64,000 nucleotides of DNA from CAWINX01 sp963702055 (GTDB lineage Bacteria > Actinomycetota > Thermoleophilia > Solirubrobacterales > 70-9). The stretch covers positions 2,418,001-2,482,000 of the forward strand of contig OY969702.1 in NCBI GenBank assembly GCA_963702055.1. The letters are read 5' to 3'. Positions 49,974-57,643 of the stretch are shown one piece after another. Made by a program: the position numbers and the translations under genes. Under the pieces are notes generated by a model, which searched no databases, was not told the origin of the DNA, and saw nothing but the letters and a program-made list of their open reading frames with translations. How positions within the stretch are numbered: the first letter of the stretch is position 1; each line of letters opens with the position of its first letter.

Positions 49974-50438
49974 ATGCCCGGTCTGCTCGAACGAAGCGTT
50001 CAGACGCCACTCCGGGTGGGTGGCGACGAGAGCGCCGCGCGGGCGCAGCTGCGCCGCCAGATCGGCCGTCTCGAGCGCGAGCTGGTCGGCCTCCTCGCGG
50101 AGTCCTTCCTCCATGTCGAGATCGACCTCGCGGTCCCCGCCTCCGGCGAGGCGCGTGTGCTTGGCCTGGGAGAGCTCGAGCGGGTGCGCGACGCCCTCGC
50201 GACCCGAATCGCCGAGGCTCGCCTCGTCCTGCGGGAGCGGGACGAGGTGGAGACCGCCAATCGCGAGCTCCTGGAGCAGCTGCTCGCCGACCCCGCCGCC
50301 TACAAGTGGGTGCGGGTCTATGACCGCGATGTCGGCGTCGGGGGGTGCGGGTACACCGAGTCCCGTCCCCACCTCGGACTGCTCGGAATGTTGATGGGGT
50401 GGTGGCGGGTGAAGGTCTCCTCCGGCTGCCCGTTATGA
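49974..50438 (+). CDS. conserved hypothetical protein with coiled coil
   Basis: Unrecognised protein of 154 residues. Residues ~20-115 are charged and helical (ARAQLRRQIGRLERELVGLL and LVLRERDEVETANRELLEQL), suggesting a coiled coil. The C-terminus is strikingly conserved-looking: GGCGYTESRPHLGLLGMLMG then WWRVKVSSGCPL, with two cysteines. It is coupled by ATGA to the membrane protein that follows. No function can be assigned. Confidence 0.6.
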   Translation: MPGLLERSVQTPLRVGGDESAARAQLRRQIGRLERELVGLLAESFLHVEIDLAVPASGEARVLGLGELERVRDALATRIAEARLVLRERDEVETANRELLEQLLADPAAYKWVRVYDRDVGVGGCGYTESRPHLGLLGMLMGWWRVKVSSGCPL

Positions 50439-50830
50439 AGCGGACACCCGGCAGCGAGCGGCCCCAGGCTCCATGGGGCTCCTTCCCCCTGGCCGAGCTG
50501 ACGGTCCTTGCCGGCATCGTGCTGCTCGTCGTTGGGCTCGCCGGCGCCAACCCGACCGCGATCGGGGTCGGCGTCCTGCTCGCCGCGCTCGGCGGTTTGG
50601 AGGTTTCGGCCCTCGAGCACTTCGCCGGCTACCGCTCCCACACGACGCTGCTCGCCGGCACCGCTTTCGTGCTCACCGTGGGCACCCTTCTCTACCTCGC
50701 CGGCCTGATCCTGGCGATCTGCCTCGGGATCGGCGCCGTCGTCTTCGTCGTCGCCTTCCTCGCCTTCCGCCGTGCTTTTCAGCGCGCCTCCGGCGGGCTC
50801 AGTTTCAAAGTGGGTGGTCTGAGGGGCTGA
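50435..50830 (+). CDS. small four-helix membrane protein, unknown function
   Basis: Protein of 131 residues with four hydrophobic segments (LAELTVLAGIVLLVVGLAG, IGVGVLLAALGGLEVSAL, TLLAGTAFVLTVGTLLYLA, LILAICLGIGAVVFVVAFLAF) and a basic end. It overlaps the preceding coiled-coil gene as ATGA, so the two probably work together. It converges on the IHF gene six bases apart. Confidence 0.65.
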   Translation: MKRTPGSERPQAPWGSFPLAELTVLAGIVLLVVGLAGANPTAIGVGVLLAALGGLEVSALEHFAGYRSHTTLLAGTAFVLTVGTLLYLAGLILAICLGIGAVVFVVAFLAFRRAFQRASGGLSFKVGGLRG

Positions 50831-50836
50831 CGCCCT

Positions 50837-51211
50837 TCAGACCAAGACCACCGACGGGTGTTCGCCGGCGCCACGCGAGGCGAGCTCGGTCGAGAGCAGC
50901 AGCCGCTGGCGCGACGTGAGGGTGCCGAGGCGCTTATTCTCGTTCAGCGCCAGGGCGAGGAGGAACTTGCGGGCGCGGGTGCGTCCCCAGCGGCGCTGGC
51001 TGGTCAGCAGCTCCGCCAGGGTCATGCTCTCCGTCTCCCAGGGACAGTCTCGGATCACCTCGGCGGCGTCGACCTCACCCCGCGCGATAGAGCGCTTCAG
51101 CTCGGCTCTCGCCAGTCGCACCCGGTTGGCACGAGCCAGCGCCTCCATGTGCTGCGGCGTCTCCATTACCGGAGCGGTCGTCGTTGCAGGGGCGATCGAA
51201 GCAGCTTCCAC
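50837..51211 (-). CDS. integration host factor, actinobacterial type (mIHF-like)
   Basis: Nucleoid-associated DNA-binding protein of about 124 residues. The core resembles mycobacterial/streptomycete IHF: RANRVRLARAELKRSIARGE, then MTLAELLTSQRRWGRTRARKFL and the H2TH-like KRLGTLTSRQRLLL. The N-terminal ~35 residues (AASIAPATTTAP) and C-terminal tail are extra. The start is the GTG at 51211 with AAGGGAGGAG upstream; ATG 51166 is the alternative. A good promoter (51336-51365) precedes it, with a leader of about 115 nt. Confidence 0.82.
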   Translation of the reverse strand: MEAASIAPATTTAPVMETPQHMEALARANRVRLARAELKRSIARGEVDAAEVIRDCPWETESMTLAELLTSQRRWGRTRARKFLLALALNENKRLGTLTSRQRLLLSTELASRGAGEHPSVVLV

Positions 51212-51335
51212 TGGGACTCCTCCCTTCAAGGAATCGGTTAACTGGGTCTCTACGCGCCGGGCCGGCGGACGGCCTGGATGAGTCGAGTTCTCTCTACCGT
51301 CCGCTCCCTGCCCCGGGTGCGTGCGGCGCGGAGGC

Positions 51336-51365
51336 AAGCTATGCCGTCAGAGCGGTGACCGTCAA
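51336..51365 (-). promoter_or_regulatory. sigma-70-type promoter of the IHF gene
   Basis: On the minus strand TTGACG (51365-51360) and TAGCTT (51341-51336) are separated by 18 bp. It lies 125 bp before the GTG start. Confidence 0.45.
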
Positions 51366-51426
51366 CCCGCGGTCGGAAAACCTGCCCCCAGTCGTTCGCT
51401 AAGAGCAGCTTTTTCTCGCCGAGTTC

Positions 51427-51450
51427 GCCTTGTCCAGATCTGGACAAGGC
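51427..51450. promoter_or_regulatory. 24-bp perfect palindrome
   Basis: GCCTTGTCCAGA is followed directly by its own reverse complement, with no loop. The TTGTCCAGA half-site resembles operators of GntR-type regulators. It lies between the end of the SPT-like gene and the IHF promoter, 62 bp upstream of the latter's -35. Confidence 0.7.
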
Positions 51451-51456
51451 AGAAAC

Positions 51457-51471
51457 TCCCCCGGCGGGGGG
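51457..51471 (-). terminator. GC hairpin after the SPT-like gene
   Basis: CCCCC-GGC-GGGGG stem directly after the stop at 51476 (minus strand), followed by AGTTTCTG. The T-run is weak. Confidence 0.5.
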
Positions 51472-51475
51472 ATGC

Positions 51476-52732
51476 TCAGGAGCGCGGCAGGTCGGGGAAG
51501 TCCTGGATCACCCGGGCGATCGTCCCGAGGGCGCCGTCGAGGTGCTCGCGCTCGTGGGTCGCCATCAGGCTGGTCCGCAACAGCGCCCCGCCCGGCGGCA
51601 CCGCTGGATGGATTGCGACGTTGGTGTAGACGCCGGCGTCGAACAGCGCTTTCCAGAGCAGCACCGCCTGCCAGTCGTCGCCGACCACCACCGGGACGAC
51701 GGGAGTGGTCGCGACTCGCCCGTCGGGCAGCGTGCCCGGCTCGACCACCTGCAGGCCGAGGTGGCGCAGCCCCTCCCGTAGGTACTCGGCGTTGTCAAGC
51801 AGCGCCTCGAAGAGGGCTGGCCCCTCGGCGCGGATCACCCGCAGCGCCGACAGCGCCGCGCCGACCGCCGCCGGCACCGCCGAGGCGCTGAAGATGAAGG
51901 AGCGCGAGGCGATCCGCAGGTACTCGACCACGTCGGCGGGCCCGGCAATGAAGCCGCCGCAGGAGGCGAGGCTCTTCGAGAAAGTGCCCATCCGCAGATC
52001 GACCTCGTCCTCGAGCCCGAACAGCTCGCAGGCGCCCGCCCCGCGCGCTCCCAGCACCCCGGCGCCGTGCGCTTCGTCGACCATCAGTCGCGCGCCGTGT
52101 TCCTTGCAGAGCTCGACGATCCGCGGCAGGTCGCAGACGTCGCCCTCCATCGAGAAGACGCCGTCGACGACGACCAGGACCCCACCGCCGTCCTCGGTCG
52201 CCCGCTGCAGCATCTTCTCCAGCTTGTCCATGCGGTTGTGGCGGAAGGGGCGCAGCTTGGCGCCGGAGAGCCGGCAGCCGTCGAGGATCGAGGCGTGGTC
52301 GCCCGAGTCGCAGATCACCGTGTCGCCGGGCTCCAACAACGTCCCGATCGCCCCCAGGTTCGCCTGGTAGCCGGTGGTGTAGACGATCGCGTCCTCGGTC
52401 CGCATCCACTCGGCGAGCTCCCGCTCCAGATCGACGTGCAGCGGCGTCGTGCCGTTGAGCAGGCGCGATCCGGTCACCCCGGTCCCGTAGGTCTCCAGAG
52501 CGTCGCGAGCGCCCTGCTTGACCCGCTCGTCGCCGGTAAGGCCGAGGTAGTTGTTGGAGCCGAGCATGATCGTCTCGCGGCCCTCCATCTCCACCACGGG
52601 GCCGGCCTGGGAAGTGAGCAGCCGGAAGTAGGGGAGGAGGTCGTGCTCTTTGGCGGCCTCGAGCTGTTCGAGGCGGTCGTGGGTGCGCGCCTTCTCGAAG
52701 ACGTCGACGGGTGCTTTTGCGGTGTCGCTCAT
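51476..52732 (-). CDS. alpha-oxoamine synthase, serine-palmitoyltransferase-like
   Basis: PLP-dependent enzyme of 418 residues that condenses an amino acid with an acyl-CoA. The family includes Kbl, BioF and serine palmitoyltransferase (SPT). PLP lysine is in GTFSKSLAS near residue 255; the ring-binding aspartate is in VDEAHGAG near 225. Details favour SPT over Kbl/BioF as I recall those sequences: DHASILDGCRLSG and FRHN near residue 160-175, and LWKALFDAGVYTN with PPGGALLR near the C-terminus. The start ATG 52732 is 25 bp from a divergent GNAT-fold gene. The exact substrate pair remains inferred. Confidence 0.85.
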   Translation of the reverse strand: MSDTAKAPVDVFEKARTHDRLEQLEAAKEHDLLPYFRLLTSQAGPVVEMEGRETIMLGSNNYLGLTGDERVKQGARDALETYGTGVTGSRLLNGTTPLHVDLERELAEWMRTEDAIVYTTGYQANLGAIGTLLEPGDTVICDSGDHASILDGCRLSGAKLRPFRHNRMDKLEKMLQRATEDGGGVLVVVDGVFSMEGDVCDLPRIVELCKEHGARLMVDEAHGAGVLGARGAGACELFGLEDEVDLRMGTFSKSLASCGGFIAGPADVVEYLRIASRSFIFSASAVPAAVGAALSALRVIRAEGPALFEALLDNAEYLREGLRHLGLQVVEPGTLPDGRVATTPVVPVVVGDDWQAVLLWKALFDAGVYTNVAIHPAVPPGGALLRTSLMATHEREHLDGALGTIARVIQDFPDLPRS

Positions 52733-52757
52733 GGCAAGAGTGTAGGTTCCGCTGCTT

Positions 52758-53894
52758 ATGGGAGAGGTGTCGATTCGGCCGGTTCGGAGCAGGCGCGACC
52801 TGAAGCGCTTCATCAAGGTCCCGTTTGGCCTTCACCGCGACAGCCCGCAGTGGGTCGCGCCGCTTGTCTTCGAGCGGATGGAGTTCCTCAACCGCGACAA
52901 GAACCCCTACTTCGAGCACGCCGAGGCCGAGTACTTCGTCGCCGAGCGCGACGGCGAGCCGGTCGGGCGGATCACGGCCCAGGTCGACTCGCGCTGGGAC
53001 GAGTTTCAGGGCGGCGCCGACGCGATGTTCGGCTTCTTCGAGACCGCGAACGACCCCGAGGTCGCCGCCGCGCTGCTGGACGCCGCGGCCGAATGGGCGC
53101 GCGGCAAGGGACGCGCCCGCCTGCTCGGACCGATGGACTTCACCACCAACGACGAGATCGGGATTCTGATCGAGGGCTACGAGCGCCGGCCGATGATCCT
53201 CGAGCCCTGGCACCCGCCCCACTACCGCGAGTTGATCGAGGCGGAGGGTTTCGACAAGGCGATGGACGTGCAGATGTGGGAGCTGCAGTTCGGCGACCTC
53301 AAAGAGGGGGAGAAGTTCGACCCCTCGATCCACGCCGCCGCCGAGAAGGCGCTGAAGGACGAGGGGATCACGATCCGCAACATGCGCAAGCGCGACATGG
53401 CGGGCGAGGTGCGGCGGTTCATGGACGTCTACAACGAGGCCTGGGGTGACAACTGGGGCTTCGTGCCGATCACCGACGCCGAGGTCAACTTCCAGGCCAA
53501 GAACCTGAAGCAGGTGATCGACGAGAACTGGGCCTACATGGCCGAGAAGGACGGAGAGGTCGTCGGCGCGGCGCTGACCCTTCCCGACATCAACCAGGTG
53601 ATGGCGAAGTTGAACGGCAAGCTGCTGCCGTTCGGATGGCTGAAGTTCCTGCTCGGCAAACGGAAGATCGACCAGTGTCGCGTCTTCGCGCTCGGCGTCA
53701 AGCACGACTACCGCCATACCGGCGTCGCCGCCGGCCTCTACCTCAAGCACCTTGAGACCGCCGCGATCCCCGGCGGCATCGTTGGCGGGGAGATGGGCTG
53801 GATCCTCGAGACCAACGGCCCGATGAACCGCGCGATGGAGGGGATGGGCGGCGAGGTCGTCAAGCGGTACCGGATTTACGAGAAGTCGCTCTAG
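52758..53894 (+). CDS. GNAT-fold N-acyltransferase, large type
   Basis: Acyltransferase-fold protein of 378 residues. The N-terminal part reads LKRFIKVPFGLHRDSPQWVAP, then NPYFEHAEAEYFVAERDGEPVGRI; the central part has GPMDFTTNDEIGILIEGYERRP with PPHYRELIE. The C-terminal half carries a GNAT core (FALGVKHDYRHTGVAAGLYL). It resembles a large, poorly characterised group of bacterial acyltransferases related to YghO. It is divergent from the SPT-like gene, 25 bp away, so the two probably share a control region. Bacterial ceramide synthases are acyltransferases of this fold class, which makes that a candidate role. Confidence 0.75.
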   Translation: MGEVSIRPVRSRRDLKRFIKVPFGLHRDSPQWVAPLVFERMEFLNRDKNPYFEHAEAEYFVAERDGEPVGRITAQVDSRWDEFQGGADAMFGFFETANDPEVAAALLDAAAEWARGKGRARLLGPMDFTTNDEIGILIEGYERRPMILEPWHPPHYRELIEAEGFDKAMDVQMWELQFGDLKEGEKFDPSIHAAAEKALKDEGITIRNMRKRDMAGEVRRFMDVYNEAWGDNWGFVPITDAEVNFQAKNLKQVIDENWAYMAEKDGEVVGAALTLPDINQVMAKLNGKLLPFGWLKFLLGKRKIDQCRVFALGVKHDYRHTGVAAGLYLKHLETAAIPGGIVGGEMGWILETNGPMNRAMEGMGGEVVKRYRIYEKSL

Positions 53895-53971
53895 CGGCGT
53901 AAAGCCGCAAGTTCCGAGCTTTTCGTCAGCGCCCCCCGGTGGCAGCCAAAGCCGTCGCTAGAGTCGAGCGT

Positions 53972-54286
53972 GTGACTGACTTCGAGGTAGAGGGCGAGGT
54001 TCTGGCCGAGGAGGACGCCGGCCCGCAGGACGCCGCCGAGCCGGTGCGGGCCCTGCAGCGCTTCGAGTCTCCCGCCTCACCCGTGCTGCGCGGCGAGGTT
54101 CGCACCGCGGCGATCGCCGCCGCCGGCGGGGTTCTGGCCGGCGCGGCGACAGTCGCGGCGGTGCGGGCGGTCGGCGCCGTCGGGGTCGGCAAGCGCTCCG
54201 GCAGGGGGCTAGGTCGTCGTCGCGGCCGCCCCAACGTCGTCGCCAGCCGCTCTTTTCTGGTCGACGTCCACCTGCTGGGGCGGTGA
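53972..54286 (+). CDS. small hypothetical protein
   Basis: Unrecognised protein of about 104 residues: an acidic N-terminus (TDFEVEGEVLAEEDAG), a single hydrophobic Ala/Gly/Val segment (TAAIAAAGGVLAGAATVAAV), a basic stretch (GKRSGRGLGRRRGRP) and the end SRSFLVDVHLLGR. The GTG at 53972 is chosen; a GTG at 53939 adds 11 residues. It is coupled to the AlkA-like gene by GTGA. Confidence 0.55.
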   Translation: MTDFEVEGEVLAEEDAGPQDAAEPVRALQRFESPASPVLRGEVRTAAIAAAGGVLAGAATVAAVRAVGAVGVGKRSGRGLGRRRGRPNVVASRSFLVDVHLLGR

Positions 54287-55266
54287 AGGTCTCGACCTCG
54301 ACTTCGATCGAGGTCGAGGCGCGGCCGCCCTCGCCGTATCGCCTGCCGGCCTCCGGCGGCGAGGACCGGGTCCTGCGGGTCGAGGCCGGCGTCGCGACGA
54401 GGCTGCTCCAAGTCGACGGCAGCCCGGTCCTGGTCCGGGCCTGGCAACCGGCCGCCGATCGCGTGCGCTTGCGCGCCGAGCGGGTCGACCCGGCCGCGGT
54501 TACGGCGCCGTTCCCCGGCGCCGATGTCCCGTCGCGCCCCGCTGGGGCCGAGCAGCTCGAGCTGGCCGTGGAGAGGATGCGCTTCGCGCTCGGGGTCGAC
54601 GACGACCTCGGCGACTTCCAGCGGCGCTTTCGTGACGATCCCCTGCTGGGGCCGTTGCTGCGCCGCCGGCCCCACTTCCGGCCGTCACGTCGCCCGTGGC
54701 CCTGGGAGGCGCTGGCCTGGGCCGTCGTCAAGCAGCTGATCGAGTCCGATCGGGCCGCTCGGATCCAGCGGCGGATCGTCGGTCGCTGGGGCCTCGGCCT
54801 GGGGCGCGAGCGGGACGCCCCCCGCGACGTCCCCTCGGCGCGGACGATCTCCGGCAGGGCCCCCGCCGAGCTGGAGTCGATGGGGCTGGCGCTGCGCCGC
54901 GCGATCGCGCTTCGCGCCGCCGCCCGCGAGGTGGCGTCCGGCCGCTGTCGTCTCGAGGACGCCAAGCTCAGCGACCGGCGGCTTCTCTCGATTCCCGAGA
55001 TCGGCCCCTGGACCGTTCAGTGCCTCGGTCTCCACGGCCGCGGCGACCCCGACTCGCTGCCGGTCGGCGACCTCGTCTACGTGAAGCTGGTCGGTCGCCT
55101 CGCCCACCTGGGACGCCGCGCGACGCATGAGGAGATCGAGGAGTTCTACGCGCCCTACGCTCCGTACCGGGGCCTGGCGGGGGCGCTGACCGTGGCCGGG
55201 CTTCACCGCGCGATCGCGCAGGGCCCGCCGCTGCGACTCGCCGCTCAGCAAAGATCTGTCGCTTAG
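54283..55266 (+). CDS. DNA-3-methyladenine glycosylase II-like (AlkA family)
   Basis: HhH-GPD base-excision glycosylase of 327 residues. The helix-hairpin-helix is LLSIPEIGPWTVQCLGL, followed by a catalytic-aspartate region (GDLVYVKLVG). The N-terminal ~100 residues form a diverged AlkA-type beta domain. AlkA enzymes remove alkylated bases from DNA. The start is a GTG overlapping the upstream stop. Conserved length and HhH support the family; lesion specificity is not known. Confidence 0.85.
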   Translation: MKVSTSTSIEVEARPPSPYRLPASGGEDRVLRVEAGVATRLLQVDGSPVLVRAWQPAADRVRLRAERVDPAAVTAPFPGADVPSRPAGAEQLELAVERMRFALGVDDDLGDFQRRFRDDPLLGPLLRRRPHFRPSRRPWPWEALAWAVVKQLIESDRAARIQRRIVGRWGLGLGRERDAPRDVPSARTISGRAPAELESMGLALRRAIALRAAAREVASGRCRLEDAKLSDRRLLSIPEIGPWTVQCLGLHGRGDPDSLPVGDLVYVKLVGRLAHLGRRATHEEIEEFYAPYAPYRGLAGALTVAGLHRAIAQGPPLRLAAQQRSVA

Positions 55267-55348
55267 CAGATTCTGAGCATTGTCTCTGCTCCGCGATGGA
55301 CAAAAGTGCCGTCAAGGCACTCATCGATTTGTCGATAGGGCACACGAG

Positions 55349-57643
55349 ATGGAGCGTCTGACGCGGGGTAGGAGTTGGCCGGACGAGGAAGTCACCGAGT
55401 TCCTCGACCAGATTTCCTCCGGAGGAGAGGATTACCGAGCCCTGGTCGAGCGCCTGCCGGCGATCGTCTACACCTCGGAGCTGGGCGAGCACGGCGTCTG
55501 GCGCTACGTCAGCCCCCAGGTCGAGGAGATCCTCGGCTACAGCCCGCGGGACTGGGTGGAAGACCCGGGGCTGTGGTCGAAGCTGTTACACCCTGACGAT
55601 CGCGAGCGGGCGATCTCGCAGGAGACCGAGAAGACGCTGGGAGAGCGCAACCCGTCGCCGATCGACTACCGGATGATCACCCGCAGCGGCGAGGTCGTCT
55701 GGATCCTCGACGAGGCGGTGCTCGAGCTGGACGAGGCGGGCATCCCGGTATGGCACGGCGTCCTCTACGACATCACCGAGCGCAAAATCGCCGAGCAGGA
55801 GCTGCAGCGCGCCGCCGCGCAGCAGGCCGCGGTCGCCCAGCTCGGGGAAAGGGCGCTGCAGGACGGCGACCCCAATTCGCTGATGAAGGCGGCGGTCTCC
55901 CTCCTCGCCGAGATCGAGGGGGTGCAGAGCGCCTGCATCTGGGAGGTCGCCCGGGATGGGCGGCGCCTGCAGCTTCGCGCCGGCCTCGAGAACCGGGTGA
56001 TGAGCGCCGGGCAGCTGGTCTCCGCGGGGCGCGACTCCCACGCCGGCGCCGCGCTGGAATCTGGCCTTCACGTGATCGTCGACGACTGGTCGGCGGAGCG
56101 CCGCTACGCGATGCCGCCGGCGCTGCGCGCCCTGGGGGCGCAGAGCAGCCTCGCGGTCGTGATCGACGGCAAGGAACTGCCCTTCGGAGTCCTCGACGTG
56201 CAGGCGTCGGCGCCGAACACCTTTACGCCGCAGGACGTCCACTTCGTGCAGGCGGCGGCCAACGTGCTCGCCGACGCGATGGCCCGCCACGCCGCCGACC
56301 AGGAGCTGCGCTACCGGGTCCGCCACGACTCGCTGACCAACCTCCCCAATCGCTCCAGCTTCGTCGACGCCCTCAACGAAGCGCTGAAGCGCTGCGCCGG
56401 TTCCGGCTCTCCCGTCGGCATCCTCTTCCTCGATCTCGACCACTTCAAGCTGATCAACGACAGCATGGGCCACCACGCCGGCGACGATCTGCTGCGGGCC
56501 GTCGCGCCCCGGCTCCGCGCTCACCTGCGCCCAGGCGATCTCGTCGCCCGCTTCGGCGGAGACGAGTTCGGGATCCTGGTCGACCGGCTGGCGGATGAGG
56601 AGGAGGCCGTCGCGATCGCCGACCGGGTGGCGACCGCCTTCGCCGAGCCCTACGAGATGGGCGGGGTCGAGCACTTCGTCACCGCCAGTATCGGCATCGC
56701 CGTTGCCCGCCCCTCCGGCATCGAGCCGGTCGACGCTGACCTGCTGATCCGCGACGCCGATGCCGCGATGTACCGCGCCAAGGAGCGCGGCCGCGCTCGC
56801 TGCGAGCTGTTCGACGCCGAGATGCGGGCGCGCGCGGTGCGCCGGCTCGAGGTCGAGCGCGAGCTGCGCCATGCGCTGGAGCGCGACGAGCTGGTTCTCC
56901 ACTACCAGCCGGTGGTGTCGCTGGCCAGCGGTGAGATCACCGGCCTGGAGGCGCTGGTGCGCTGGCAGCATCCCGAACGCGGCCTGCTTGACCCGGGCGA
57001 GTTCATCTCGATCGCCGAGGACAGCGGCCTGATCGAGCCGATCGGTCGCTGGGTCCAGGGGGCCGCCTGCCGGCAGACGCTCATCTGGCACGAGCAGCGC
57101 CCCGACGCCCGCCCGTTCGACATCTCCGTCAACCTCTCCGCCCGTCAGGTCGCCCACCGCGACCTCCCGGCCGCCGTCTCCGAGATCCTCGAGCGCACCG
57201 GCCTCGACCCGATCCACCTACGATTGGAGATCACCGAGACCGTGCTGGTCGAGGAGTCGGCGACCGCGATCGCGACGCTGGAGGCGCTCAGCGAGCTCGG
57301 CGTTGGACTTGTCCTCGACGACTTCGGGACCGGCTACTCCTCGCTCGCCTACCTCAACCGCTTCCCCTTCGACGCGTTGAAGATCGATCGCTCCTTCGTC
57401 GAGGCGCTGGGGGTCGAGCAGGAGCGCACCGCGATCATCGAGGCGATCATCGGGATGGCGCGAGCCCTCTCCCTCGACGTGATTGCCGAGGGGGTCGAGA
57501 ACGAGGTGCAGCTCTCGGAGTTACGCCGGCTCGACTGCGACTTCGGCCAGGGCCACCTCTTCTCGCGGGCGCTGCCGCCGGCCAAGGTCGAGCGCCTGCT
57601 GGCCGAGGAGGTCGGCTACTCGGGGATGCTGCCCGCCAGGTAG
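55349..57643 (+). CDS. PAS-GAF-GGDEF-EAL cyclic-di-GMP signalling protein
   Basis: Soluble signalling protein of about 764 residues. Domain order: PAS (IVYTSELGEHGVWRYVSPQV, LHPDDRERA), PAC (DITERKIAEQEL), GAF (~165-320), GGDEF with an intact RFGGDEFGILV, and EAL with GLEALVRWQHPERGLL, an intact EAL and the DDFGTGYSSLAYL loop. Both output motifs look catalytically competent, so it may make or break c-di-GMP. The start is uncertain; ATG 55349 (MERLTRG) is preferred over a TTG at 55280. It overlaps the convergent thiY-like gene by 28 bp. Confidence 0.93.
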   Translation: MERLTRGRSWPDEEVTEFLDQISSGGEDYRALVERLPAIVYTSELGEHGVWRYVSPQVEEILGYSPRDWVEDPGLWSKLLHPDDRERAISQETEKTLGERNPSPIDYRMITRSGEVVWILDEAVLELDEAGIPVWHGVLYDITERKIAEQELQRAAAQQAAVAQLGERALQDGDPNSLMKAAVSLLAEIEGVQSACIWEVARDGRRLQLRAGLENRVMSAGQLVSAGRDSHAGAALESGLHVIVDDWSAERRYAMPPALRALGAQSSLAVVIDGKELPFGVLDVQASAPNTFTPQDVHFVQAAANVLADAMARHAADQELRYRVRHDSLTNLPNRSSFVDALNEALKRCAGSGSPVGILFLDLDHFKLINDSMGHHAGDDLLRAVAPRLRAHLRPGDLVARFGGDEFGILVDRLADEEEAVAIADRVATAFAEPYEMGGVEHFVTASIGIAVARPSGIEPVDADLLIRDADAAMYRAKERGRARCELFDAEMRARAVRRLEVERELRHALERDELVLHYQPVVSLASGEITGLEALVRWQHPERGLLDPGEFISIAEDSGLIEPIGRWVQGAACRQTLIWHEQRPDARPFDISVNLSARQVAHRDLPAAVSEILERTGLDPIHLRLEITETVLVEESATAIATLEALSELGVGLVLDDFGTGYSSLAYLNRFPFDALKIDRSFVEALGVEQERTAIIEAIIGMARALSLDVIAEGVENEVQLSELRRLDCDFGQGHLFSRALPPAKVERLLAEEVGYSGMLPAR

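Noticed and set aside
50837..51211. ANTAR or sigma-factor-like regulator
   Set aside because: The RxARAELKRSI helix and the SxRQRLLL end match actinobacterial IHF better; there is no receiver or sigma domain.
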